This document shows, piece after piece, positions 1 to 8,233 of a stretch of 64,000 nucleotides of DNA. Each line of letters starts with the position of its first letter. The first letter of the stretch is position 1. Origin of the DNA: Bacillus cabrialesii (GTDB lineage: Bacteria; Bacillota; Bacilli; Bacillales; Bacillaceae); the NCBI RefSeq assembly GCF_004124315.2, contig NZ_CP096889.1, positions 246,001-310,000 of the forward strand, read 5' to 3'. The notes beneath the pieces are model-generated. The model had not been told where the DNA came from, searched no databases, and was given only the letters and a program-made list of their open reading frames with translations. The translations under genes and the position numbers were made by a program.

Positions 1-1
1 T

Positions 2-1240
2 CCACATGACAAAAGACTCGACAACAGCCTGACGCTGATGCAGGAAGGATATTTGTTTGTTAAAAACAGGACAGAGCGCTATCACTCAGATCTGTTTCAG
101 GCACGTTTATTGGGAAAAACATTTATTTGCATGACCGGCGCCGAGGCGGCGAAGCTGTTTTATGATACGGAGCGGTTTCAGCGGCAGCATGCTTTGCCGA
201 AGCGGTTGCAGAAAACGCTGTTTGGCGTGAATGCGATTCAGACGATGGATGGCGATGCGCATATCCATCGGAAGATGCTTTTTCTGTCATTAATGACGCC
301 GCCGCATCAAAAGCGTTTGGCTGAGCTGATGACAGAGGAGTGGGGAGCGGCGGTCACGAGATGGGAGAAGGCAGATCAGGTTGTGTTATTTGAGGAAGCA
401 AAAGAAATCTTATGCCGGGTAGCTTGCTATTGGGCAGGTGTTCCGCTGAAGGAAACGGAAGTCAAAGAGAGAGCGGATGATTTTATTGATATGGTCGACG
501 CGTTCGGTGCTGTCGGGCCCCGGCATTGGAAGGGTAGAAGAGCGAGGCCTCGTGCGGAAGAGTGGATTGAACGAATGATTGAAGATGTACGTGCCGGCCT
601 GCTGAAAACACCTGCCGGAACAGCGCTGCATGAAATGGCGTTTCATACACAAGAAGATGGAAGCGAGCTTGATTCCCGGATGGCCGCCATCGAGCTGATT
701 AATGTACTGCGGCCGATCGTTGCCATTTCTTACTTTCTTGCGTTTTCAGCGTTGGCGCTTCATGAGCATCCGAAGTATAAGGAATGGCTGCGTTCAGGAA
801 GCAGCCGGGAAAGAGAAATGTTTGTGCAGGAGGTCCGCAGATATTATCCCTTCGGACCGTTTTTGGGGGCGCTTGTCAAAAAGGATTTTGAATGGAATAA
901 CTGTGAGTTTAAGAAGGGCACGTCGGTACTGCTTGATGTATATGGGACCAATCACGACGCTCGCGTATGGGACAACCCTGATGAATTTCGGCCGGAACGA
1001 TTTGAAGGGCGGGAGGAAAATCCGTTTGATTTGATTCCTCAAGGCGGAGGTCACGCGGAAAAAGGGCATCGCTGTCCAGGGGAAGGCATTACGATTGAAG
1101 TCATGAAAGCAAGTTTGGATTTTCTCGTCAATCAGATTGAATACGACGTGCCGGAACAATCGCTGCATTACAGTCTCGCCAGAATGCCGTCATTGCCTGA
1201 AAGCGGTTTTGTGATGAGCGGCATCAGCCGGAAGAGGTAA
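2..1240 (+). CDS. cypC: Fatty-acid beta/alpha-hydroxylating cytochrome P450 (CYP152A1), 5' end cut by the window
   Basis: Peroxygenase P450 that hydroxylates long-chain fatty acids using hydrogen peroxide. The frame is open from base 2, giving PHDKRLDNSLTL before the first in-window ATG at 38, so the true start lies a few codons upstream of the window. The heme-ligand loop GHRCPGEG is near the C-terminus (Cys codon about 1074), and LRPIVA in the middle matches the region holding the substrate-carboxylate-binding Arg of this family. The length, plus the few missing codons, fits the usual ~417 residues. It is followed by a bidirectional terminator shared with ybyB. The match to B. subtilis CypC (YbdT) is very close. 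Confidence 0.95.
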   Translation, partial: PHDKRLDNSLTLMQEGYLFVKNRTERYHSDLFQARLLGKTFICMTGAEAAKLFYDTERFQRQHALPKRLQKTLFGVNAIQTMDGDAHIHRKMLFLSLMTPPHQKRLAELMTEEWGAAVTRWEKADQVVLFEEAKEILCRVACYWAGVPLKETEVKERADDFIDMVDAFGAVGPRHWKGRRARPRAEEWIERMIEDVRAGLLKTPAGTALHEMAFHTQEDGSELDSRMAAIELINVLRPIVAISYFLAFSALALHEHPKYKEWLRSGSSREREMFVQEVRRYYPFGPFLGALVKKDFEWNNCEFKKGTSVLLDVYGTNHDARVWDNPDEFRPERFEGREENPFDLIPQGGGHAEKGHRCPGEGITIEVMKASLDFLVNQIEYDVPEQSLHYSLARMPSLPESGFVMSGISRKR

Positions 1241-1243
1241 ATC

Positions 1244-1280
1244 AAAAAAGCTCCCTTCTTTATGAAGAGAGCTTTTTGTT
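1244..1280. terminator. Bidirectional terminator between cypC and ybyB
   Basis: The stem AAAAAGCTC...GAGCTTTTT encloses a TTCTTTATGAA core, with A and T runs on both sides. It can serve both convergent genes. Confidence 0.8.
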
Positions 1281-1540
1281 TACTTCTTTTTTTCATCATA
1301 GTATTGGACGGGGTACATTGAGCCTTCTGATACCATTTTGTTGTCTTCGATATCTTCTGGATGCGGGTGTCCTGCTTTATCGACCGGGAACGATTCCATA
1401 CTTGGCTGTTTGGTCATTTTCATTTTCATGCTGTGAATGAATTCTCTTGCTTTTTGGCGATTTGACGGGTCTTTTAATAGATAAGAAGTGATGCCGACGG
1501 TTGAAACAGCGAGACCTGAAAGTAACAGCTTTTGTTTCAT
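1280..1540 (-). CDS. ybyB: Small protein YbyB with one N-terminal hydrophobic segment
   Basis: An 86-residue protein of unknown function. Residues ~3-22 are hydrophobic (LLLSGLAVSTVGITSYLL) and could be a membrane anchor. The rest is charged, with a HPHPED stretch and a Lys-rich C-terminus. AGAAAGGAG lies ahead of the ATG at the usual distance. It is convergent with cypC and divergent from ybeC. It matches B. subtilis YbyB; I know of no established role. Confidence 0.85.
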   Translation of the reverse strand: MKQKLLLSGLAVSTVGITSYLLKDPSNRQKAREFIHSMKMKMTKQPSMESFPVDKAGHPHPEDIEDNKMVSEGSMYPVQYYDEKKK

Positions 1541-1733
1541 GGTGATACTCCTTTCTATTTTAAGAGTAGTGTTTCCTGTATCATTCCCGTTTTGGTTATG
1601 GCTAAACCTCTTGTGTTTTCATCGTTGATTTTAACAATTAATTTTATTAATGAAGAAACTAGTGACTTTATCCCTGCATTGGAAGGTAATATACATTGTT
1701 TTATTGTTGTTTTTAGCCAAAATTCGATAAATA

Positions 1734-1763
1734 TTGACAAAATAAAGTAATCAGAATAATAAT
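1734..1763 (+). promoter_or_regulatory. Probable SigA promoter of ybeC
   Basis: A consensus -35 TTGACA at 1734-1739 is followed by AT-rich sequence with TAATAAT at about 1757-1763 as -10. The 1541-1808 intergenic region is AT-rich and otherwise shows no gene. Confidence 0.5.
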
Positions 1764-1808
1764 ATAATTAGCAAGAAAATGTCATCATACATGAAAGGTG
1801 TTTACGAT

Positions 1809-3428
1809 ATGAATCAATTGCATCGAAGAATGGGAACGTTTTCCCTCATGATGGTCGGGCTCGGTTCGATGATCGGTTCAGGCTGGCTGTTCGGGGCTTG
1901 GCGTGCGGCCCAAATAGCGGGACCAGCGGCTATCATTTCATGGATTATTGGAATGGTCGTTATTTTATTTATTGCTCTTTCTTACAGTGAATTGGGTTCT
2001 ATGTTCCCTGAAGCCGGGGGGATGGTGAAATATACGCAATATTCACACGGTTCGTTTATCGGTTTTATCGCAGGCTGGGCCAACTGGATCGCGATTGTTT
2101 CCGTTATTCCGGTTGAAGCGGTGGCCTCTGTTCAATATATGAGCTCGTGGCCTTGGGAATGGGCGAAATGGACAAGCGGTTTGGTGAAGAACGGAACGCT
2201 GACTGGGGAAGGATTAGCGTTTGCCTCTGTATTGCTTCTCATTTATTTCCTGCTGAACTACTGGACAGTCAATCTTTTTTCCAAAGCGAATTCATTCATT
2301 ACGATTTTTAAAATCATTATTCCTGGTCTGACAATTGGTGCTTTGCTGTTTGTCGGATTTCACGGAGAAAACTTTACGAGCGGACAAAGCATTGCGCCGA
2401 ATGGCTGGGCGAGTGTGCTGACGGCGGTTGCAACTTCCGGTATCGTCTTTGCGTTTAACGGTTTCCAAAGCCCGATCAATATGGCGGGAGAAGCGAAAAA
2501 TCCGGGGAAATCGATTCCAATCGCGGTTGTCGGCTCCCTGTTCGTCGCGACATTGATTTATGTGCTGTTGCAAGTAGCTTTTATCGGAGCTGTGAATCCT
2601 TCTGATATCGCTCATGGCTGGAGCCATCTGAATTTCAATTCTCCTTTTGCTGATTTGGCGATTGCGCTGAATATTAACTGGCTTGTCATCGTATTATATG
2701 CGGATGCATTTGTGTCACCGTCTGGAACAGGGATTACGTATACGGCGACAACGTCCCGCATGATTTATGGAATGGAGAAAAATAAATACATGCCGAGTAT
2801 ATTCGGGAAGCTTCATCCGATTTACGGCGTTCCGCGCCAAGCGATGTTTTTTAACTTGATTGTTTCGTTCATCTTTTTATTCCTGTTCAGAGGGTGGGGC
2901 GTGTTAGCGGAAATCATATCTGTCGCCACGTTAATTTCTTATATCACCGGCCCGGTTACAGTGATGACATTGAGACGGACGGGGAAAGACCTGTACAGGC
3001 CTCTTCGTTTAAAAGGCTTAAACGTGATTGCGCCGCTTGGATTTATCTTTGCGTCGCTCGTGCTGTATTGGGCCCGCTGGCCGTTAACAGGACAAGTTCT
3101 TTTTATCATCCTGATTGGCCTTCCGATTTACTTCTATTATCAAGCGAAGGCGAAATGGAAAGGATTTGGCCGGAACTTTAAAGCCGGCGTCTGGATGGTG
3201 TTTTATCTGCTGGCTATGATGGTTATTTCTTATTTGGGCAGTGATAAATTCGGCGGCCTGAATGTGATTCATTACGGCTGGGATATGGTTCTGATTGCGA
3301 TTGTATCACTTGTATTCTATGTGTGGGCGCTGAAGAGCGGCTACCAGACAGAATATTTAAAGGATGCGAAAGAGATTAATTCACAGCTGTTTAACGGACA
3401 GTCAGAAGCTGCTGCCGGAAAAGAATAA
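1809..3428 (+). CDS. ybeC: APC-superfamily amino acid permease YbeC
   Basis: A 539-residue integral membrane protein with about 12-14 hydrophobic segments. The N-terminus (LMMVGLGSMIGSGWLFG) carries the glycine-rich GSMIGSG signature of amino-acid/polyamine/organocation transporters. The substrate is unknown. The start is the ATG of MNQLHRR, behind AAAGGTG; the frame is open ten codons further upstream, but those starts have no ribosome binding site. It is a single-gene unit, ended by a strong hairpin at 3431. It is close to B. subtilis YbeC over its whole length. Confidence 0.92.
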   Translation: MNQLHRRMGTFSLMMVGLGSMIGSGWLFGAWRAAQIAGPAAIISWIIGMVVILFIALSYSELGSMFPEAGGMVKYTQYSHGSFIGFIAGWANWIAIVSVIPVEAVASVQYMSSWPWEWAKWTSGLVKNGTLTGEGLAFASVLLLIYFLLNYWTVNLFSKANSFITIFKIIIPGLTIGALLFVGFHGENFTSGQSIAPNGWASVLTAVATSGIVFAFNGFQSPINMAGEAKNPGKSIPIAVVGSLFVATLIYVLLQVAFIGAVNPSDIAHGWSHLNFNSPFADLAIALNINWLVIVLYADAFVSPSGTGITYTATTSRMIYGMEKNKYMPSIFGKLHPIYGVPRQAMFFNLIVSFIFLFLFRGWGVLAEIISVATLISYITGPVTVMTLRRTGKDLYRPLRLKGLNVIAPLGFIFASLVLYWARWPLTGQVLFIILIGLPIYFYYQAKAKWKGFGRNFKAGVWMVFYLLAMMVISYLGSDKFGGLNVIHYGWDMVLIAIVSLVFYVWALKSGYQTEYLKDAKEINSQLFNGQSEAAAGKE

Positions 3429-3430
3429 AT

Positions 3431-3464
3431 GAAAAACCTTGCGTTGTGTGCGCAAGGTTTTTTG
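3431..3464 (+). terminator. ybeC terminator
   Basis: AAAACCTTGCG and CGCAAGGTTTTTT form an 11-bp stem with loop TTGTGTG and a T run. Confidence 0.9.
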
Positions 3465-3567
3465 TGCTGATTTGGTCATTGCCCACGCGAAATGTTACAC
3501 CAATGTAAATGTGATTTGGACTTAAAAGGCCTATTGTTAAGTTAGTGTAAATTTGTCTGGAGATTCA

Positions 3568-3596
3568 TTTACAATCATATGAACTTGAAACATAAT
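3568..3596 (+). promoter_or_regulatory. SigA-type promoter of the Na/phosphate cotransporter gene
   Basis: -35 TTTACA (3568-3573) and -10 CATAAT (3591-3596) are separated by exactly 17 nt, about 40 nt before the start codon. A convincing tandem PhoP box is not visible. Confidence 0.6.
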
Positions 3597-3636
3597 CGTA
3601 GAGAGTTTGCTGAATAATGTCTAAACAGAGGTGAAC

Positions 3637-5268
3637 ATGTTGGCGATTGACATTCAAACATTACTGTTCGAATTTCTCGGGGGTCTTGGTATTTTCCTGA
3701 TTGGGATTAAGTTCATGGGAGACGGGCTTCAGAAATCGGCTGGAGATAGATTAAGAAATATTTTGGACCGCTTTACAAGCAATCCGCTGATGGGCGTATT
3801 GGCGGGGATCATTGTGACGGTTTTGATTCAGAGCAGTTCCGGAACAACGGTTATCACTGTAGGGCTTGTCAGTGCGGGCTTTATGACGCTGCGCCAGGCC
3901 ATTGGCGTCATTATGGGAGCCAATATTGGAACAACGGTTACCGCGTTTATTATTGGAATTGACATAGGGGCCTATGCATTGCCGATTATTGCTGTCGGCG
4001 GATTTTTACTGTTTTTCTTTAAACATAAACATGTGCAAAATGCGGGCCAGATTGTGTTTGGGTTCGGGGCATTGTTTTATGGGCTGGAGCTAATGAGCGG
4101 CGGCATGAAACCGCTCCGTTCACTTGAGGCCTTTCATGATTTAACGGTTAGTATGAGCACCAATCCGGTTCTGGGTGTTGTCATTGGGACTTTGTTTACG
4201 GTTCTCGTGCAAAGCTCCAGTGCCACGATTGGTATCCTGCAAGGTTTATTTTCAGATGGGCTGATTGATATTAACGGCGCGCTGCCGGTGTTATTCGGGG
4301 ATAATATCGGGACGACGATCACAGCGGTGCTTGCGTCTCTTGGCGCATCTGTTGCAGCGAGACGTGCCGCGGCTACGCATGTGCTGTTCAACCTTATCGG
4401 AACAGCGATTTTCCTGATATTGCTTAAACCGTTTACCGCACTAATCTTATTGCTCCAGACTTCGATGGGGCTCGATCCGAAGATGACGATTGCATTCGCA
4501 CACGGAATCTTTAATACAACCAATACGATTATACAGCTTCCTTTTGTTGGGCTATTGGCTTTGATCGTAACAAAGCTGATTCCGGGCAAGGATTCAATGG
4601 TGGAATACAAGTCGCACCTTGATCCGATTTTTATCGAGCAATCTCCATCTATTGCTCTCGGACAAGCAAAAGAAGAAGTGCTGCAAATGGGGAACTTTGC
4701 GGTGCAGGGGCTGGAAGTTACAAAAGAGTTTCTAGTGACAAAACAGACAAAACACGCGGCGAATGCTTATCAGATAGAAGATGCGGTTAACAATCTGGAC
4801 CGGAAAATTACCGATTATTTGATCGAGCTTTCTTCAAGTTCTCTCTCAGAGCACGAGTCTGAGGAGCATCATATGCTGATGGATACCGTCAGAGACATTG
4901 AAAGAATCGGAGACCACTTCGAAAATGTGATTGAACTGATTGAATACCAACAGGCGCATCGTGTGGTTATCACTGAATCTGCCATGGCTGATTTAACGGA
5001 AATGATGGATTTGACGATTTCTACAGTGAAGGCGTCCATGGATGCTCTGCACCACAATGATGTAAAGATAGCTGAACAAGTTATTGAAAAAGAAGATGAA
5101 ATTGACAAAATGGAACGAAAGCTCCGCAAAAAGCATATTATCCGTCTGAATGAAGGGCTGTGCACTGGACAAGCAGGCATCGTCTTTGTCGATATGATCA
5201 GCAACCTGGAGCGTATCGGCGATCATGCGGTGAATATCGCTGAAGCTGTTATTGGTGAAAATCAATAA
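3637..5268 (+). CDS. Na+/phosphate cotransporter with C-terminal PhoU domain
   Basis: A 543-residue inner-membrane protein of the PNaS (NptA/YjbB-like) family, predicted to move phosphate with sodium. Two inverted Na_Pi_cotrans repeats each carry the QSSS signature (QSSSGTTVITVGL and QSSSATIGILQGL). The C-terminal ~190 residues are PhoU-like helices with two ERIGDH metal-binding motifs. Start: ATG 3637, with GTG 3631 and TTG 3640 as alternatives around the AGAGGTG ribosome binding site. It lies between ybeC and glpQ, where I do not recall a gene in strain 168 (168 has a shorter homologue, YqeW, elsewhere). It sits next to glpTQ, which handles organic phosphate, suggesting a local phosphate theme. 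Confidence 0.85.
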   Translation: MLAIDIQTLLFEFLGGLGIFLIGIKFMGDGLQKSAGDRLRNILDRFTSNPLMGVLAGIIVTVLIQSSSGTTVITVGLVSAGFMTLRQAIGVIMGANIGTTVTAFIIGIDIGAYALPIIAVGGFLLFFFKHKHVQNAGQIVFGFGALFYGLELMSGGMKPLRSLEAFHDLTVSMSTNPVLGVVIGTLFTVLVQSSSATIGILQGLFSDGLIDINGALPVLFGDNIGTTITAVLASLGASVAARRAAATHVLFNLIGTAIFLILLKPFTALILLLQTSMGLDPKMTIAFAHGIFNTTNTIIQLPFVGLLALIVTKLIPGKDSMVEYKSHLDPIFIEQSPSIALGQAKEEVLQMGNFAVQGLEVTKEFLVTKQTKHAANAYQIEDAVNNLDRKITDYLIELSSSSLSEHESEEHHMLMDTVRDIERIGDHFENVIELIEYQQAHRVVITESAMADLTEMMDLTISTVKASMDALHHNDVKIAEQVIEKEDEIDKMERKLRKKHIIRLNEGLCTGQAGIVFVDMISNLERIGDHAVNIAEAVIGENQ

Positions 5269-5269
5269 G

Positions 5270-5303
5270 AAAAAGCTTAGAATCCTAGGATTCTAAGCTT
5301 TTT
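5270..5303. terminator. Perfect palindromic bidirectional terminator
   Basis: AAGCTTAGAATCC and its perfect complement flank the centre, with A and T runs on each side. The glpQ stop codon (5293-5295, minus strand) lies inside the hairpin. Confidence 0.9.
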
Positions 5304-6183
5304 TGTACTCTTTTTTTACGTGCTGGAAGACATCAGGATAGTTTGTGAACACGCCTGTCACTCCCCAGTCAAGCAGGCGGCGCATATCTGCTTCTGTATT
5401 GACTGTGTAAGGATGGAGCAGCAGACCGTGGCTGCGGATCATGCTGACGTTTTCTGCATTCAGCGCTTTGTAATCAGGGCCTGCGCCGACAGCATAAGTT
5501 TTGATTTCCTCCAAAGCAGCATCTGTCATTGATGCCATTTGTTTGGCTTCCAGCAATTGAACGGTCGGCAGATTTGGCTGTAATTGATGGACTTTTACCA
5601 GGCTTTCTTTGCTGAATGATTGAATGATCACTTGACCGTGCTTAGCATGTTTGCCTAGTAATTTATGTTTCTGCAAAGAAGCGATCAGTTTTTCTTCCAT
5701 GCCCGGGTAGGTGTCCGGCGATTTTGTTTCAATGTAGTAGTTTGCGCGTTTCCCGAAACGGTCTAATACTTCATCTAATGTAGGAACTTTAAGGCCGGCG
5801 TACTGCGGCTTTGCTTTTTCCGGATAGGCTTCATTAAACCAAGAGCCGGCGTCAAGCTTCTTAATGTCCGTGAGCGTATGGTCTTTCACCCAGCCCGTTC
5901 CATTTGTGGTGCGGTCCAGTTTTTCATCGTGCATGACAATCAATTTTCCGTCTTTTGTCATTTGCAGATCCAACTCAATATAATCTGCTTTCATTTTCTG
6001 AGCGGTTTCGTAAGACAGGATCGTGTGCTCAGGCACATAGCCGGAAGCCCCCCTGTGCGCGACCGTCAGGATACGGTCAGGTGACAGCAGGTTTCCTTTT
6101 GATGCTGCCGACACTGGCGTCACCATAAATGAGAGTAAGCCCAGCGACAGAAGAACCAAGGTTAGTATTCTATTTTTCCGCAT
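5293..6183 (-). CDS. glpQ: Secreted glycerophosphodiester phosphodiesterase
   Basis: Hydrolyses glycerophosphodiesters (also deacylated teichoic-acid or phospholipid head groups) to glycerol-3-phosphate outside the membrane. The 296-residue protein has an N-terminal signal peptide (residues ~1-27, ending PVSAAS). The GDPD core starts AHRGASGYVPEHT, with the catalytic HRG and the E of PEHT, followed by ELDLQMTKDG and later ETKSP. AAGGAGGAGAAATC precedes the ATG. It follows glpT on the same strand with a 91-bp gap that could hold its own promoter. In B. subtilis glpQ responds to phosphate starvation as well as to glycerol-3-phosphate. Confidence 0.93.
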   Translation of the reverse strand: MRKNRILTLVLLSLGLLSFMVTPVSAASKGNLLSPDRILTVAHRGASGYVPEHTILSYETAQKMKADYIELDLQMTKDGKLIVMHDEKLDRTTNGTGWVKDHTLTDIKKLDAGSWFNEAYPEKAKPQYAGLKVPTLDEVLDRFGKRANYYIETKSPDTYPGMEEKLIASLQKHKLLGKHAKHGQVIIQSFSKESLVKVHQLQPNLPTVQLLEAKQMASMTDAALEEIKTYAVGAGPDYKALNAENVSMIRSHGLLLHPYTVNTEADMRRLLDWGVTGVFTNYPDVFQHVKKEYKKA

Positions 6184-6274
6184 GATTTCTCCTCCTTATC
6201 AATAACTGACTTTCATGTTAAAAAACAGATGTAAACGGCGTGTTGGAAAATGATTAATCTTTTATGTTTCTTTC

Positions 6275-7609
6275 TTAAACGTGCTCAGCCCGTTTACCTG
6301 TGTTCCACGTCAACGTTAAGAAGACGATAGCAAGAATGCAGGAAGAGACCAGCATGATAAAGCCGCCGTTCCAATCAAAGCGGTCAACAACAAAGCCCAT
6401 AATGGCGTTGGCGAAAGCAGATCCGCCGATGTATCCGAAAAATCCAGTCAAACCGGCTGCAGTTCCGGCTGCTTTTTTCGGCGCGAGATCAATCGCTTGC
6501 AGGCCGATGAGCATAACAGGCCCGTAGATTAAGAAGCCGATGCTGATCAGGGCGATGTTGTCTACCAGCGGATTGCCGGCCGGATTCAGCCAGTACACCA
6601 ATACGGCAATGAAAACACCCGCCATAAACAAAACGCCTGCCGGTGCCCGGCGGCTTTTGAAGAATCGGTCACTGATCCATCCGCACAAGATCGTTCCAGG
6701 TATGCCGGCGTATTCGTAAAGAAAATACGACCAGCGCGAATCTTCAGGAGAAAAGCCTTTGGCTTCTGTTAAGTAAGTAGGCGCCCAGTCAACCACGCCG
6801 TATCGCACGAAATAAACAAATACATTGGCAAAAGCGATGTACCAAAGAAATTTGTTGTTCAGCACATATTGAAAAAGAATTTCTTTTGTTGTTAATTCTT
6901 TTTCCTGATTTTTAAAAGCGTGTTTTGGATAGTCATTCCGATACTCCTCAATTGGCGGGAGTCCGCAGGATTGAGGGGTATCGCGAACCAATAAAACAAT
7001 CAAAAATGAAATGATGATGGCGATGATGGCTGGGAAGAAAAACACGCTTTTCCAGGTCACGAACATCGCGATCCCAAGAGTGACAAGCGGAGCGAGAATA
7101 CCGCCGCCTATGTTGTGGGCGACATTCCAAATCGACATTTTTGTGCCGCGTTCACTAATGGAAAACCAGTGGGCCATCGTCCTGCCGCATGGTGGCCAGC
7201 CCATTCCTTGAAACCATCCGTTGATAAACATAAAAATAAACATGATGGTGACGCTTGAAGTCACCCAAGGCATTGAGACGAAGAGAATATTAACGATAGC
7301 TGATAAAAATAGGCCTGTCGCGAGAAAATACCTCGGATTGCAGCGGTCTGACACCATCCCCATGATGAATTTGCTGAAGCCGTACGCAATGGATACAGCG
7401 GCCAGCACCAAGCCTAGTTCCGTTTTTGAAAACCCCTGTTCCTGCAGATAAGGAATGGCAAAGGCGAAGTTTTTCCGCAACAGGTAGTAGCCTGCGTAGC
7501 CGATGAATATGCCAATGAATACTTGGAGCCTGAGCCGTTTATAAGCCGCATCCGTCTTTGAATCATCCAGTCTCTCAATGTGAGGAGCCGGTTTAAAGAT
7601 GTGAAACAT
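6275..7609 (-). CDS. glpT: Glycerol-3-phosphate permease
   Basis: Major-facilitator antiporter of the organophosphate:Pi family that imports glycerol-3-phosphate. It has 444 residues and 12 membrane segments; the GWFQGMGWPPCGRTMAHWFS loop between early helices is typical of GlpT/UhpT. The start is ATG 7609, behind AAAGGGGGATG; a TTG one codon upstream is less likely. It is upstream of glpQ, so GlpT can import the product of GlpQ. Expression is expected to depend on antitermination at the leader hairpin at 7674-7719 and on catabolite control at the cre-like site at 7752-7766. Confidence 0.95.
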   Translation of the reverse strand: MFHIFKPAPHIERLDDSKTDAAYKRLRLQVFIGIFIGYAGYYLLRKNFAFAIPYLQEQGFSKTELGLVLAAVSIAYGFSKFIMGMVSDRCNPRYFLATGLFLSAIVNILFVSMPWVTSSVTIMFIFMFINGWFQGMGWPPCGRTMAHWFSISERGTKMSIWNVAHNIGGGILAPLVTLGIAMFVTWKSVFFFPAIIAIIISFLIVLLVRDTPQSCGLPPIEEYRNDYPKHAFKNQEKELTTKEILFQYVLNNKFLWYIAFANVFVYFVRYGVVDWAPTYLTEAKGFSPEDSRWSYFLYEYAGIPGTILCGWISDRFFKSRRAPAGVLFMAGVFIAVLVYWLNPAGNPLVDNIALISIGFLIYGPVMLIGLQAIDLAPKKAAGTAAGLTGFFGYIGGSAFANAIMGFVVDRFDWNGGFIMLVSSCILAIVFLTLTWNTGKRAEHV

Positions 7610-7666
7610 CAAATCATCCCCCTTTGCTGTTTATGCTGGATGTGTGGCGTGCCTCCTTTCTGAAAA

Positions 7667-7719
7667 ACAAAAAGAGCCAGAAAATCCCCCTTGTGAAAAG
7701 GGGGGTGGATTCCTGGCTC
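7667..7719 (-). terminator. glpT leader terminator, candidate GlpP antitermination target
   Basis: On the minus-strand transcript a long imperfect hairpin (arms GAGCCAGGAATCC and its partner, 7719-7674) ends in a U-rich run (7673-7667) about 60 nt before glpT. In B. subtilis the glp operons are controlled by GlpP acting on such leader terminators in the presence of glycerol-3-phosphate; I infer the same here. Confidence 0.75.
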
Positions 7720-7751
7720 TCCTCATCTCCATCCAAGCTATTAACTTATAA

Positions 7752-7766
7752 TGATAGCGCTTTCTT
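7752..7766 (-). promoter_or_regulatory. cre-like CcpA site upstream of glpT
   Basis: Minus-strand AAGAAAGCGCTATCA matches WTGNAANCGNWNNCW with one mismatch. It lies just downstream of an AT-rich promoter region containing TATGAT (7777-7772). Confidence 0.6.
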
Positions 7767-7899
7767 AAATTATCATAGTCTGGATTGTATGTAAACGGGT
7801 AATTTTTAAAAGGGTAACCAATTGTGAATATTATCCTTTTACTATTGCGGTTATGTTTTTTTGTTAGTAGCATAAAAATTTGGAGGGAGGCTGTTGCAG

Positions 7900-8148
7900 G
7901 TGGATGAATTAGATATCGCATTCGGTATTTTACCGTTAGGGATTATGGTATTGTCAATTGTTGGGACTTGTGTTTGTAAAAATGTGTATCTGATGCCGAT
8001 ACTCAGCTTGCTCGTTTCGCTAGTGCTCACCTTTACCATTTTTAATAAGTCATTTTTAGGATGGGCTGTAGTCTATAGCTTGGTTTCACTGGCTTTATCT
8101 TATATCACATTGATTGTGATCAGGAAAAGGAGAGCTTCTGGAAGGTGA
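7900..8148 (+). CDS. ybeF: Small membrane protein YbeF
   Basis: An 82-residue protein with about three hydrophobic segments (residues ~8-26, 30-48, 52-74) and a basic tail RKRRASGR. The start is GTG 7900, 9 nt after GGAGGGAGG; the TTG at 7894 is too close to that site. Function unknown. It lies between the divergent glpT and the ybfA operator region. It corresponds to B. subtilis YbeF by size and position. Confidence 0.75.
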   Translation: MDELDIAFGILPLGIMVLSIVGTCVCKNVYLMPILSLLVSLVLTFTIFNKSFLGWAVVYSLVSLALSYITLIVIRKRRASGR

Positions 8149-8153
8149 AAATG

Positions 8154-8233
8154 CCCCACTTTCTAACATATCGTTGACTAAGGCAACTATATGTGATTAT
8201 AATTGACTTAATCAACGATATAAGAAAGTGGGG
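8154..8233 (+). promoter_or_regulatory. ybfA promoter framed by a 21-bp interrupted inverted repeat
   Basis: The left arm is CCCCACTTTCT (8154-8164) plus ATATCGTTGA (8168-8177). The right arm is TCAACGATAT (8212-8221) plus AGAAAGTGGGG (8223-8233). Between and overlapping them are -35 TTGACT (8174-8179) and -10 TATAAT (8198-8203), with 18-nt spacing. The arms flank the whole promoter and reach the start codon, so a dimeric MarR-type repressor or an RNA hairpin could act here. Confidence 0.75.

Noticed and set aside
3480..3600. TGTAAA/TTACAC-like words before the cotransporter gene as a Pho box
   Set aside because: They are not direct repeats at 11-base spacing; only a plain SigA-type promoter is convincing.
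4134..4610. 158-residue minus-strand ORF inside the Na/phosphate cotransporter gene
   Set aside because: Shadow of a strongly supported membrane-protein gene; no ribosome binding site and no family.
6184..6274. TTTACA and TTAACA words upstream of glpQ as a Pho box
   Set aside because: CCAACA, TTTACA and TTAACA occur but the last spacing is 14 bases; too weak to list although PhoP control of glpQ is known in 168.
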